Both the position numbers and the translations under genes were made by a program. A DNA stretch of 64,000 nt. Origin: Vibrio jasicida CAIM 1864 = LMG 25398. Lineage in GTDB: Bacteria > Pseudomonadota > Gammaproteobacteria > Enterobacterales > Vibrionaceae. The first letter of the stretch is position 1; every line of letters begins with the position of its first letter. Shown one piece after another: positions 47,174 to 56,085 of this stretch. The notes under the pieces were generated by a model. The model saw only the letters and a list, made by a program, of their open reading frames with translations. It was not told where the DNA came from and did not search any database. Where the stretch lies: NCBI RefSeq assembly GCF_000400365.1, contig NZ_BAOG01000003.1, positions 124,001-188,000 of the forward strand. The letters run 5' to 3'.

Positions 47174-50100
47174 CTAGAAGTGTCCCAAATACTGCCAATC
47201 AGCGTTATTTGGGTTGGCCTCCGTTGGCCAAGGAAAGTACCAGTACTTGCCGTCAATGAGGCGGTAGTAATGGTAACCACCACGGAAGTGATACACGTAA
47301 ATATCGTTGATGGCACCCGTGTTGTTGTTCTCGCCCCAAACCCCCATGCGATCTTGCTTGTGCCAGTTTAAGATCTCGGCATCAAACTTAGCTAGGTCAA
47401 TGTTGAGCTCAGCAATGTACTGTTCAATATCCGTATCGCTACCAATAAAGCGCCAATCAGCGTCAGAGGTGTTTTGAACTGGCAACGCGCTGTTCACTCC
47501 CGGACGTTTTTGCATAAAGTAACGGCGCTCACCGCTTTCATCGGTATCAATGAAAATAGCGTTCTCAGATTGACCCCATGTTGTTGAACTCGCTTGTTCC
47601 CAAGTTAGCAATTGAGGTTGATTGAAGTAGCTGGCAACACGCTGTGCATTGTCGATGTTACTACGATCGACTTTCAGTGGGTTAAAATCAAACTGGACAT
47701 GGTTTTCCGCTGAGCCTAGGTACTTCCAGCCTTCATTGTCTGCTTGGTTGGTTGGGAAATCCGCCGCAGAGATGTCACGCATTAGGAAGTAATCGCGAGT
47801 GCCGGTGACTGGGTTAGGGTACACGTAAAGTGCACCAGCGCGGCGTTCTGCGCTTGTCTCACCATTGTTCAGCACACCCGCTCCGTAGTTGTCTGCTACG
47901 AACTTGTCGAAGTCAGCCACAAAGCCAAAGTCGACGCGGTTTAACGCTGCGTTGTCGGCAAACATGACTTGTTCATCAATGTATTGTTTGTAACCGTGCT
48001 CCTGACCAACAAAGATAGGACCAACAAGCTTGTCGATCGCTGGGTTTTGATCAGGGATCAAACTATCTAGCACTTGCTCACCATTCACGTCAGTACAACT
48101 TAAGGTGACACGAGTCGGTAGTGGCAGCTGCTCTAGGTTAAAGTGGAACTTATTGCTTTGTGAGTCGTTTAATCGGCTACTTGCAACCGCAATGTTTTGT
48201 ACTGAGCCATCCTGACGCTCCACCGTAACCGCACAGCTACGTTGAGAGATCATACTCGGTTGATGCATTCCACCTTGATGTCGAGCGTAACGCCAATCCG
48301 CTCCGTTGTTGTGTTTCACGCCACTAAACTGCTGGCAGTGGGAAGAGGTAAAATAGCCGGCACCGTCATGGCTCGTGCCAGATTTATCAAGCACGCAAAG
48401 TGGCACTTCGCCAATTTCGGTGTTCGGCGTGTAAGTCACAGCACCTTCACCGTATTTAGACAGCAACGAGTAGTCATGATCTTGAGAAATCATGTGCTCA
48501 CGCTGACCATTGATGTTCCAGTACATGTCTTCGCTGCTTTCACAACGCATCATATCTTCACTGACGCTACCGACGAAGTTTGCACTTTCGCCGTTGTTTG
48601 CCGTGTAGGTGAACTGACAAATACGAGCTTGCTGATTGTTGACCTTCATCGTCTGCCACAAATCTTGTTGAATTTGTTCGTCAGACAAAGAAGACACCGC
48701 TTGCCAGCCTTCCGGATGATAAGTTATGTCTGGTGAAGAAGGCAGCTCAAACACGTTGCCGTAGTTGGAGTAAATCAGTGGGTAAACTTGGCTTGCAAGT
48801 TCGTTACGCGGATCGTAAATGCCCAACATAGTGACAACAGGCACGCCTGCCGCGCTAGGTACTGGCGTGTCGGTTTGTGCTTCTTCGTAACTTTGGCTTT
48901 CTTGATTCCAACGAACATAACCAGTCGAGCTGTTTAAATCGACGTTAAAGCCGTTATTGAGCCAAGTTTGTACACGGCGAGACTGAGAAGGGTGCTCTAA
49001 CGTGTAATGACTAATGGTGCCCAATAGCGCAGCTTCGCCACCGGCTTGAGCGTCACGCATAAAGCGGAATTCACCAGCAAATGGTGGCACCACTTCGCCA
49101 CCCACATCGTTAGTCGTGGCTTCACCTGTCCAGTGTAAGTTACCAATAAAGCGGCGATGCAGAGCATCCCAACCCCAACCAGATTCCAAATCGTGCGTAG
49201 AAGCATACCAAGGGTAGTGACCCAGACCGTAGTTATGACCCAGTTCGTGCGACCATTCGTTACCGGTTGTCGCTGTTAACGTCACGATGCCACCGCCGCC
49301 ACTGCCACCATGGTCAATAATGCCATTGGTGTACACGCCGCGGTTGGTGTGCGCGGTAATGTGATTGAAGCGTTTATTGTAAGCTTGCGAATAGCCGGCA
49401 CTATCGGTAATGCCGACGTTCGCATTATTCACACCTGTAGATACCAGTGCTTTACCAATGGCTTCACGCATGTCACCGCCGTGCCAGCCACCTTCACCAT
49501 CGGAGCTTGTGGTGTAAACCTTACCGTTTGGCAGCGTCACTTTCGGGAAATAAGCGGCAGTGTAATCTGCCATCACCAGTTTAGATGCTGGGATTTTCTG
49601 GAAGTAATCGGCGCTGAGTTTTGCCATGTTTTTGATCATGGTGTTGCCATCACGTGGCGCTGTGAGCATACCCATGTCGATGTTTTGAATGATAAGCTCC
49701 GGCGCGCCGCCAAAGACAAGTTCATTGGCAGCTAAGTCGCCTTGGCGATCAGTGTTATCGGTTAAGCGCAGCGACAAGCCTGGCTTCATCCAATCCCATT
49801 GCAACGGCAGTGACCACGCGTGATGGGAGAATACCACTTTAGAACGTCCATTATCTGGCTGATCAGAAGCTGCAAGCGCGTTTGGTGGCAGCATTGGGAG
49901 GCGAGTGATTACAGTGCCTTCAAAGCTCACTTCTACCCAAACTTGTTGAACGGTTTTATCTTCTGGCGTGAATAAAAGCAGAGCTTCACGGTCGATCACC
50001 AAGTCAGGGAACAGGTTCACATCGTTTTGATTCGGGGCGGTGGTAGTATGGGTTTGAGCAAAATGGATAGAACCAGTCAAATCGCCATTCAAGTGATTGT

Positions 50101-50884
50101 CTAACGGCAATTCGTCTGCGTAACCAAGGCGTGCAGCACTTGTCGTGAACTCAATCTTTTGTGGCTCGATACAATCGATCGCATTACACGAAGAAAGCTC
50201 CGCCGTGTACCGAGTGTCTGGTTTCAGGTTACCAATGAACAAGCCAGATTGAACGTTGTCATAACGAACGGGCTCTGAACCTGATTCGGTCAACGTCAAA
50301 ACCACATTGTCATTCGCGTTTTGCGTAGCCCATTTTAGCTGAACACCTTGATCTGAAACGCTGGCTACGTTCAATGCATTGATGCTTGGCGCAGATAGGT
50401 CACCACAATCAGAAGTCTCGATGTTTTGAATCATATCTGACTGCCAAATGTATTCGCCATTTGGACGCTTAGAGCCGCGGGCAGCAGGGATATATTCTAC
50501 GTAGCAACCTGTGTCGTCTGGGTTCATCACGCCAAACTCTTTGTGCATCAGGTAGAAGCCGCCGTTGTACATGATGAACTCCCATTCAGGACCGACGAAG
50601 TCCACCACATTGCGGTAGGCTTGGTCTTGATCGCCGAATAAGAATGGGAACTTAGGGTAGCCATCAAAGTTCACCCAGTATTCATAGCCTTGGAAATCAA
50701 GGTAGGTTTCGCCATCGCGTTGAGACGTACCTTGACCTTTGTCTGCTAACTGCTTGAGCATTTCTATGCGTTCAAAGGTTTGGTTTCCGATTTCGACCAA
50801 GGTTAGGTCGTGGTTCGCGTTTGCGAAAGTGGCTGTACTTCCTAATAAGGATGAGATCAGCCAAGCGAGCGTGTTTTTCTTCAT
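47174..50884 (-). CDS. Secreted M66 metalloprotease, TagA/StcE-like, with C-terminal repeats
   Basis: A secreted zinc protease of about 1,236 residues. The signal peptide is M-K-K-N-T-L-A-W-L...A-N-A, which makes the internal ATG at 50884 the better start. Numbered from the upstream ATG: a fibronectin-III-like domain at ~177-260, the M66 catalytic domain around ~265-640 with the zinc site H-E-L-G-H-N-Y-G-L-G-H at 557-567, and a Gly-rich strand just before it. StcE and V. cholerae TagA share this site and cleave mucin-type glycoproteins. The last ~290 residues hold three imperfect repeats, each ending W-K-Y-L-G, W-R-F-I-G or W-Q-Y-L-G, absent from what I know of StcE (~900 residues). The gene is convergent with the two-component system. 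Confidence 0.88.
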   Translation of the reverse strand: MKKNTLAWLISSLLGSTATFANANHDLTLVEIGNQTFERIEMLKQLADKGQGTSQRDGETYLDFQGYEYWVNFDGYPKFPFLFGDQDQAYRNVVDFVGPEWEFIMYNGGFYLMHKEFGVMNPDDTGCYVEYIPAARGSKRPNGEYIWQSDMIQNIETSDCGDLSAPSINALNVASVSDQGVQLKWATQNANDNVVLTLTESGSEPVRYDNVQSGLFIGNLKPDTRYTAELSSCNAIDCIEPQKIEFTTSAARLGYADELPLDNHLNGDLTGSIHFAQTHTTTAPNQNDVNLFPDLVIDREALLLFTPEDKTVQQVWVEVSFEGTVITRLPMLPPNALAASDQPDNGRSKVVFSHHAWSLPLQWDWMKPGLSLRLTDNTDRQGDLAANELVFGGAPELIIQNIDMGMLTAPRDGNTMIKNMAKLSADYFQKIPASKLVMADYTAAYFPKVTLPNGKVYTTSSDGEGGWHGGDMREAIGKALVSTGVNNANVGITDSAGYSQAYNKRFNHITAHTNRGVYTNGIIDHGGSGGGGIVTLTATTGNEWSHELGHNYGLGHYPWYASTHDLESGWGWDALHRRFIGNLHWTGEATTNDVGGEVVPPFAGEFRFMRDAQAGGEAALLGTISHYTLEHPSQSRRVQTWLNNGFNVDLNSSTGYVRWNQESQSYEEAQTDTPVPSAAGVPVVTMLGIYDPRNELASQVYPLIYSNYGNVFELPSSPDITYHPEGWQAVSSLSDEQIQQDLWQTMKVNNQQARICQFTYTANNGESANFVGSVSEDMMRCESSEDMYWNINGQREHMISQDHDYSLLSKYGEGAVTYTPNTEIGEVPLCVLDKSGTSHDGAGYFTSSHCQQFSGVKHNNGADWRYARHQGGMHQPSMISQRSCAVTVERQDGSVQNIAVASSRLNDSQSNKFHFNLEQLPLPTRVTLSCTDVNGEQVLDSLIPDQNPAIDKLVGPIFVGQEHGYKQYIDEQVMFADNAALNRVDFGFVADFDKFVADNYGAGVLNNGETSAERRAGALYVYPNPVTGTRDYFLMRDISAADFPTNQADNEGWKYLGSAENHVQFDFNPLKVDRSNIDNAQRVASYFNQPQLLTWEQASSTTWGQSENAIFIDTDESGERRYFMQKRPGVNSALPVQNTSDADWRFIGSDTDIEQYIAELNIDLAKFDAEILNWHKQDRMGVWGENNNTGAINDIYVYHFRGGYHYYRLIDGKYWYFPWPTEANPNNADWQYLGHF

Positions 50885-51228
50885 ATTAGACTCTACTTTT
50901 GCCAATTGAATAGACATTTATGTGTCGCCAGAAGCTCGACACAGTATGGAGGGGGATTACATAAGCACTCTTAATGCAAGTGACTTATGGATTTGATTAT
51001 CTGATGGGAACCGCCGACGAAATAGATAGCATGAATTATGCCTGTGATTTTGCTTCCAGCTCTGATTTGATCACGAAAGCAGATTGGTACCTTATGTCCA
51101 AATTCACATTTATCCATCTATACAAAATGACGTTTTCTATGTATGCGTACGCCATGTTGCTCTGGGGAATCGTTGTTTTTTGGTGGCTTAACTGCGTAAT
51201 AGAAGGGGACGTTACTCAACGGAAATAA
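50885..51228. other. Non-coding stretch upstream of the M66 protease gene
   Basis: This must contain the protease promoter. An 84-codon frame on the plus strand (50974-51228) has a hydrophobic segment near its end but no ribosome-binding site and runs up to a terminator for another gene, so it is not called. No TTAACC-type operator is visible here. Confidence 0.45.
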
Positions 51229-51263
51229 AAATCCCCTCCATGCGTAAAGCAGGAAGGGGATTT
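51229..51263 (-). terminator. Terminator of PepT-like gene
   Basis: Stem AAATCCCC / GGGGATTT (51229-51236, 51256-51263), extended by CC/GG past a bulge, with T-rich sequence on the minus strand; 46 bases after the stop. Confidence 0.85.
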
Positions 51264-51308
51264 AGGTTACGTTTTAGACTAAGCGCAAGTTGTGCTTACT
51301 TAGTTCGC

Positions 51309-52415
51309 TTATTTGACGAGGAAGTGCTTAACGAATTCCGTGATTTTCACCATGTCGTCAACCGCGATGAATTCTTCAGTTGTGTGTACTTTCGCCATAC
51401 CAGTAGAAAGGTTTACCGTTGTTAGACCTTTCTTGTTGAAGTTGTTTGCGTCGCTGCCGCCACCAGTGCCTTTTGTGAATGCATCGATGCCCATGTCAGC
51501 GAATGCCGCTTTGATTGCTGAGACGTGAGCGTTGTCTTCTTCGATAACAAATGCGTCGTATGCGCGGCTTGATTCGATTTCAACTTCTGCGCCGTGTTTT
51601 TCACATACTGACTCGAAGGTAGAGATCATATGGTTCACTTGCGCTTCTAGCTTCTCACCGTTTAGAGAGCGTGCTTCAGCAACGATTTTTAGTTCTGGCA
51701 TCACGATGTTTGTCGCTTGACCGCCGTTTACCATACCGATGTTTGCTGTGGTTTCTTCGTCGATACGAAGCAGCTTCATGTGGTTGATTGCATCTGCCGC
51801 TACCATGATTGCGCTGATGCCTTCTTCAGGTGCTAGACCCGCGTGTGCTGGGCGACCTTTGATTGTTGCAACGATTTTTTGCTGACCAGGTGCTGCTGTC
51901 ACGATAGTGCCGATAGGACCGCCTGTGTCCAGTACGATCGCTTCTTTAGACGTTACGTGTGTCATGTCGAAGTACTCAGAGCCGAACAGACCGCCTTCTT
52001 CATGCACAGTGAAAGCAAGCTCTAACGTTTTGTGCTCTAGGTTTTCAGCTTGGATGCAACGAACCGCTTCCATGATTGCTGCAATGCCAGACTTGTCATC
52101 ACCGCCAAGGATCGTATTGCCTTTAGATCGAATGATGCCATCTTCGATGATCGGCTCAATGCCGATACCAGGCGTTACTGTATCCATGTGGCAGCTCATG
52201 AGGATAGAGCCTTCTTTCTTACCTTCTAGACGTGCATAAACGTTGAAGCCATTAGAAATTTGTTCTGGTACAGGTAGTTTTTGAACCGTAAAGCCTAACT
52301 CGCCCAGTTGCTCAGCCAGAGTTTCTGCGATTTGTTTTTCATTCATAGATTCGCTATCGATGCGAACCAGTTGGCAGAAATGTTCAACTAGACGTTCTTG
52401 ATTAATTTGTGTCAT
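51309..52415 (-). CDS. Peptidase T-like M20 metallopeptidase
   Basis: A cytoplasmic aminotripeptidase-like dizinc enzyme of 368 residues (PepT-like subfamily of M20). Ligands and catalytic residues: S-C-H-M-D-T-V (~75-81), G-G-D-D-K-S-G (~103-109), H-E-E-G-G (~136-140), L-D-T-G-G-P (~162-167) and the C-terminal S-T-G-M-A-K-V-H-T-T-E-E (His ligand). A lid/dimerisation domain lies ~175-285. The start at 52415 (M-T-Q-I-N-Q) is chosen because the upstream 33 codons lie in a structured RNA leader. It sits just before the tyrosine-degradation cluster on the opposite strand, as in V. cholerae. Confidence 0.9.
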   Translation of the reverse strand: MTQINQERLVEHFCQLVRIDSESMNEKQIAETLAEQLGELGFTVQKLPVPEQISNGFNVYARLEGKKEGSILMSCHMDTVTPGIGIEPIIEDGIIRSKGNTILGGDDKSGIAAIMEAVRCIQAENLEHKTLELAFTVHEEGGLFGSEYFDMTHVTSKEAIVLDTGGPIGTIVTAAPGQQKIVATIKGRPAHAGLAPEEGISAIMVAADAINHMKLLRIDEETTANIGMVNGGQATNIVMPELKIVAEARSLNGEKLEAQVNHMISTFESVCEKHGAEVEIESSRAYDAFVIEEDNAHVSAIKAAFADMGIDAFTKGTGGGSDANNFNKKGLTTVNLSTGMAKVHTTEEFIAVDDMVKITEFVKHFLVK

Positions 52416-52421
52416 TTGGAT

Positions 52422-52543
52422 GTCTCTTTCTTTCTTGGTCGAGACCGCAGCGGTATAGAGTGCGAGCCCGAAAGGGAACAGAACACCTCTTATTACACAC
52501 CTAGTCCGTGTCAAAACTGTCTTGAATCAAAAAATACCGCTGC
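52422..52543 (-). ncRNA. Candidate structured 5' leader (riboswitch-like) of PepT-like gene
   Basis: In the minus-strand transcript a perfect 10-bp helix GCAGCGGTAT / ATACCGCTGC (52534-52543 with 52447-52456) encloses 77 nt. Inside are a hairpin ACAC-(7 nt)-GTGT and a second arm GAGGTG / CACTC carrying CCC-TTTC-GGG, so a three-way junction can form. Directly after the outer helix, GTCTC (52441-52445) can pair with GAGAC (52422-52426), which occupies the Shine-Dalgarno position six bases before the ATG. I recognise no known riboswitch class. Confidence 0.55.
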
Positions 52544-52978
52544 CTGACATTCTCTTGACCTACGAATTACCGGATCTGATGCGGCGGTCACGAAAGTAAA
52601 AATGGGCTAGGTAAATATGTAAACAAGACTAACACCCAGTTTTTTGGGGTGATAGAGAAAAACTAATCGTTTGTTATGAGCTTTTAGCGAATCTTTACAA
52701 ATATCGAAAGTGACTGATTTATATAAGGGCGAGTGGTATTTATGTACAGAGTCGAGCTATTTATGTAATTGATGAAAAGTTAACAGTATAACTGCATAGT
52801 CGATTGTAATTTAACGGGTAATTATTGAAGCAGTATCACATCTGTGGGTTAATACGGTCTCTGTTTATTCATGTCCTCTCGCACTGCCTTTCTGGATAGG
52901 CCGAACTCTGCAAAGGGTTCGGCCGCTATACTTAAATAATAATCAAATCCAAGTTTTCTGAGTATAAAAACGCAAAAA
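52544..52978. other. AT-rich intergenic region with an isolated hairpin
   Basis: No gene. Contains the promoter of the PepT-like gene and a perfect 8-bp hairpin GGCCGAAC / GTTCGGCC (52899-52906, 52917-52924), lying on neither side of a recognised gene end. This could end a small plus-strand RNA starting in the AT-rich stretch, or be a second stop behind the TetR gene on the minus strand. Confidence 0.4.
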
Positions 52979-52997
52979 GCCGAGTCGCTGACTCGGC
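52979..52997 (-). terminator. Terminator of TetR/LuxT-like gene
   Basis: Stem GCCGAGTC / GACTCGGC with a 3-nt loop; on the minus strand TTTTTGCG follows. It lies 20 bases past the stop. Confidence 0.92.
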
Positions 52998-53017
52998 CTC
53001 GTATCCAGATAATTGGG

Positions 53018-53479
53018 TTAACTTTTTTGCAAGCTCAATAAAGTTACACCTATCAACCATTCAATCGTGCGTTGGCATGACTTGTTAAGCTTGAACGATG
53101 CAACAGTCTCAATCTGCGTTTGAATCTCATTGAGATAAGGTGTGTGATGCTCACAAACTGTCATCAAAAATGCCAAACGCCAAATCGCCATAAACGCTTC
53201 ATCGCCAAACGCATGTTCCCAACTGTCAATGAAGTCTTTTTCATTACCTGACATGTTCAACTTATCGGCCATGATTTTTAGTAGTCGGCCTTGTAGAGCG
53301 CGAGGAATATCGGCTTTCTTTGCAAAGTGATGGCTTATGCCCGTCCTCGATATTCCCGATTGCTCACTCAACGTCGTGTAGGACATCTTCTCGTAACCAA
53401 GCTTGATCAACTGCTCTGTCGCGACATTGAGGATGGTGTTGATGGTAATCTGGGTATCTTCTTGAGTTCGGCGTGCCAT
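53018..53479 (-). CDS. TetR-family regulator, LuxT/SwrT-like
   Basis: A 153-residue TetR-type repressor. The DNA-binding HTH is at ~15-58 (L-G-Y-E-K-M-S-Y-T-T-L-S-E-Q-S-G-I-S-R-T-G-I-S-H-H-F). Short length and HTH composition resemble LuxT/SwrT, quorum-sensing-linked regulators of vibrios, but the rest differs and this may be a paralogue. It is divergent from the tyrosine-degradation operon across 400 bases, so control of that operon is plausible. A near-palindrome AGTGGT-N14-ACCACT (53496-53521) lies just before its start and may be its own operator. Confidence 0.82.
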   Translation of the reverse strand: MARRTQEDTQITINTILNVATEQLIKLGYEKMSYTTLSEQSGISRTGISHHFAKKADIPRALQGRLLKIMADKLNMSGNEKDFIDSWEHAFGDEAFMAIWRLAFLMTVCEHHTPYLNEIQTQIETVASFKLNKSCQRTIEWLIGVTLLSLQKS

Positions 53480-53879
53480 AACTATTTGCCAGTGTAGTGG
53501 TTAAAAAATGATACTACCACTTATCGGCACTCATTCCATATATTATCAGAATAATTGTCCGTATATTGACACTGTTTGAATGAGAATTGCGCGTTACTGC
53601 CCACAAAAGTCATTGCGGTAACAATCTGTTTACATCTTAATTGGGCGTGTAAATTTAAAAACGATATGCTAATACATTGATATTATGTGTTTTCCTTATT
53701 TTTCACGTAAACGATTGCGGGCGAATAATGTCGTGTAACATATTTTTTACATTACGTTGCAAAAAGTGCATGAAGCTAGATTTCCTCGTATGTATTCCAA
53801 TTTTTCTCCTCCTGCGCCAAGTTAGAAATATCGAACAAGAACGTATGTTCAAACACAACAATGACATAAGGAGAAAGTC
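53480..53879. promoter_or_regulatory. Divergent control region tetR / tyrosine-degradation operon
   Basis: A 400-bp AT-rich region with promoters for both sides. AGTGGT (53496-53501) and ACCACT (53516-53521) form an inverted repeat near tetR. An AAGGAG ribosome-binding site lies just before hpd. A 75-codon frame (53677-53904) is not credible as a gene: it overlaps the hpd start and has no ribosome site. Confidence 0.5.
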
Positions 53880-54953
53880 ATGGTGGACACCTACAACCCA
53901 TTAGGCACGGATGGATTCGAATTTGTGGAATACACAGCGGCGGATAGCGAAGGTATTGAACAACTGAAAGCGCTGTTTGTTTCGTTGGGTTTTGCAGAAA
54001 TCGCAAAACACCGTTCTAAGAAGGCTTGGCTGTACCGACAAGGTGACATCAGCTTTATCGTTAATGCTCAGCCGCACAGTCAGGCAGAAGGCTTCGCTAA
54101 AGTTCATGGACCTTCCGTTTGTGGCATGGCATTTCGCGTGCAAGACGCTAACGTGGCGCTAAAGCAAGCGCTGGATAACGGCGGTGAAGAGTACAAAACG
54201 GAAATCGGTCCGATGGAGCTAAGCATTCCGGCAATTTACGGTATCGGTGAGAGTCTTCTGTACTTCGTTGATCGTTACGGCAAACAGAGCATTTACGATG
54301 TCGACTTCCGCTTCTACGATGATGCAGAGGAACGTCTAGCGAAAGCAGACGTTGGCATGTACGAAATCGACCATCTGACTCATAACGTGAAGCAAGGCAA
54401 CATGGATGTGTGGTCTGGATTTTACGAGCGCATTGGTAACTTCCGCGAGATTCGCTACTTCGACATTGAAGGTAAGCTGACTGGGCTTGTTAGCCGCGCA
54501 ATGACCGCACCGTGTGGCAAGATCCGCATTCCAATCAATGAGTCCTCTGACGACAAATCGCAGATTGAAGAGTTCATCCGTGAATACAACGGAGAAGGTA
54601 TTCAGCACATCGCGATGACAACCGATGACATCTACCAAACCGTTCAAACACTGCGAGATCGTGGTATGGACTTTATGCCAACACCGGATACGTACTACGA
54701 GAAAGTCGACGAGCGCGTAAAAGGACATGGGGAAGACGTCAGCAAACTGCGTGATCTGCAAGTCCTCATTGATGGCGCGCCAACCAAAGACGGCATCTTA
54801 CTGCAAATCTTCACCCAGACTGTAATTGGTCCTGTGTTCTTTGAAATCATTCAACGTAAAGGCAACGAAGGTTTTGGTGAGGGTAACTTCAAAGCTTTGT
54901 TTGAATCGATTGAAGAAGACCAAATCCGTCGAGGAGTACTAAGCGATGCATAA
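53880..54953 (+). CDS. hpd: 4-Hydroxyphenylpyruvate dioxygenase
   Basis: Fe(II) enzyme that converts 4-hydroxyphenylpyruvate to homogentisate, the second step of tyrosine breakdown and the entry to pyomelanin. It has 357 residues, two vicinal-oxygen-chelate domains. Iron ligands: His of I-D-H-L-T (~162), His of I-Q-H-I-A (~240) and Glu of F-F-E-I-I-Q-R (~321). The C-terminal K-G-N-E-G-F-G-E-G-N-F-K-A-L-F motif is diagnostic. An AAGGAGAAAG site precedes the ATG. It is first of four genes; the stop overlaps hmgA by eight bases. Confidence 0.96.
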   Translation: MVDTYNPLGTDGFEFVEYTAADSEGIEQLKALFVSLGFAEIAKHRSKKAWLYRQGDISFIVNAQPHSQAEGFAKVHGPSVCGMAFRVQDANVALKQALDNGGEEYKTEIGPMELSIPAIYGIGESLLYFVDRYGKQSIYDVDFRFYDDAEERLAKADVGMYEIDHLTHNVKQGNMDVWSGFYERIGNFREIRYFDIEGKLTGLVSRAMTAPCGKIRIPINESSDDKSQIEEFIREYNGEGIQHIAMTTDDIYQTVQTLRDRGMDFMPTPDTYYEKVDERVKGHGEDVSKLRDLQVLIDGAPTKDGILLQIFTQTVIGPVFFEIIQRKGNEGFGEGNFKALFESIEEDQIRRGVLSDA

Positions 54954-56076
54954 ATGGATCACATTCCCTCATCGGGAGGGAGTGTGCTCCAAGCAAGCAC
55001 ATGCTGATTTCCCGGAAGAGGCAATTTACGAACGTGAAGCAGGTCGAAGTGGATTCTTCGGTCCTGCGGCACACTTTCATCATCAACACGCACCGACAGG
55101 TTGGTCTGAGTGGGAAGGCGATTTACGTCCGCGCGCTTTCGATTTCAACCTAGTCGAAACGGCGAGTCAGATTTCGCCTTGGGCAGTGCCGCATCTGCTA
55201 CACAACGCCAACTGTAAGATCCGTGTATGGCGTATGGACGAAAAGATGGACTTCTTGGTGCGTAACGCCGATGGCGATGAGCTGCTGTTCATCCATCACG
55301 GCACGGCAGATCTTTACTGCGATTATGGTCATCTCAAAGTGAGCGAAGGTGATTACGTGATGATCCCACGCTCAACCAGTTGGCGATTAGAACCAAGCGA
55401 GCCAATGTTTGTTCTGATGATTGAAAACACCGACGCTGCTTATTCTTTGCCAGAAAAAGGCATGGTGGGTAATCACGCTGTATTCGACCCAGCCGTTCTG
55501 GAAACGCCGTCAATTAATGACGAATTTCGCGCGCAATACTCAGAAGATCAAACTCAAGTTCATGTGAAGCGCCATGACAAAGTCAGCGTGATTACTTACC
55601 CATTCAACCCGCTTGATGCGATTGGTTGGCACGGTGACTTGGCTGTGGTGAAAGTGAACTGGCGTGATATTCGACCTTTGATGTCGCATCGTTATCACTT
55701 ACCGCCTTCTGCCCACACTACATTTGTTGGTGCTGGATTCGTTGTGTGTACGTTTGTACCTCGACCGATCGAAAGCGACCCTGGCGCACTAAAGGTGCCG
55801 TTCTATCATAACAATGACGATTATGACGAAGTCTTGTTCTACCACGCAGGGGATTTCTTCAGCCGTGACAACATCGAAGCAGGCATGGTGACTTTCCATC
55901 CGGCAGGTTTTACCCACGGTCCTCACCCGAAAGCGTTCAAAGCGGGTCAGGAATACAAGAAGAAGTTTACCGATGAAGTGGCAGTGATGATTGATACACG
56001 CCATGCGCTCGAGTTCTCTGACGAGCTCGGTAAGGTTGAAAACAAAGAATACGTCTATAGCTGGCAAGAGAAGTAA
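54946..56076 (+). CDS. hmgA: Homogentisate 1,2-dioxygenase
   Basis: Fe(II) ring-cleaving enzyme, homogentisate to maleylacetoacetate. It has 376 residues (shorter than the ~430 eukaryotic and pseudomonad form), a cupin fold. The C-terminal metal-binding segment F-Y-H-x4-Y-D-E-V-L-F-Y-H-A-G-D-F-F and the T-F-H-P-A-G-F-T-H-G-P-H stretch (~302-316) hold the His and Glu ligands. The start overlaps hpd, implying translational coupling. Loss of this gene causes brown pyomelanin in vibrios. Confidence 0.94.
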   Translation: MHKWITFPHREGVCSKQAHADFPEEAIYEREAGRSGFFGPAAHFHHQHAPTGWSEWEGDLRPRAFDFNLVETASQISPWAVPHLLHNANCKIRVWRMDEKMDFLVRNADGDELLFIHHGTADLYCDYGHLKVSEGDYVMIPRSTSWRLEPSEPMFVLMIENTDAAYSLPEKGMVGNHAVFDPAVLETPSINDEFRAQYSEDQTQVHVKRHDKVSVITYPFNPLDAIGWHGDLAVVKVNWRDIRPLMSHRYHLPPSAHTTFVGAGFVVCTFVPRPIESDPGALKVPFYHNNDDYDEVLFYHAGDFFSRDNIEAGMVTFHPAGFTHGPHPKAFKAGQEYKKKFTDEVAVMIDTRHALEFSDELGKVENKEYVYSWQEK

Positions 56077-56085
56077 GGGGCAAGG

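Noticed and set aside
50974-51228. 84-codon plus-strand ORF with a hydrophobic segment
   Set aside because: No ribosome-binding site, residue content unlike a real protein, and it runs into the terminator of the convergent PepT-like gene.
53677-53904. 75-codon ORF before hpd
   Set aside because: It overlaps the hpd start in another frame and lacks a ribosome site; the region is a promoter.
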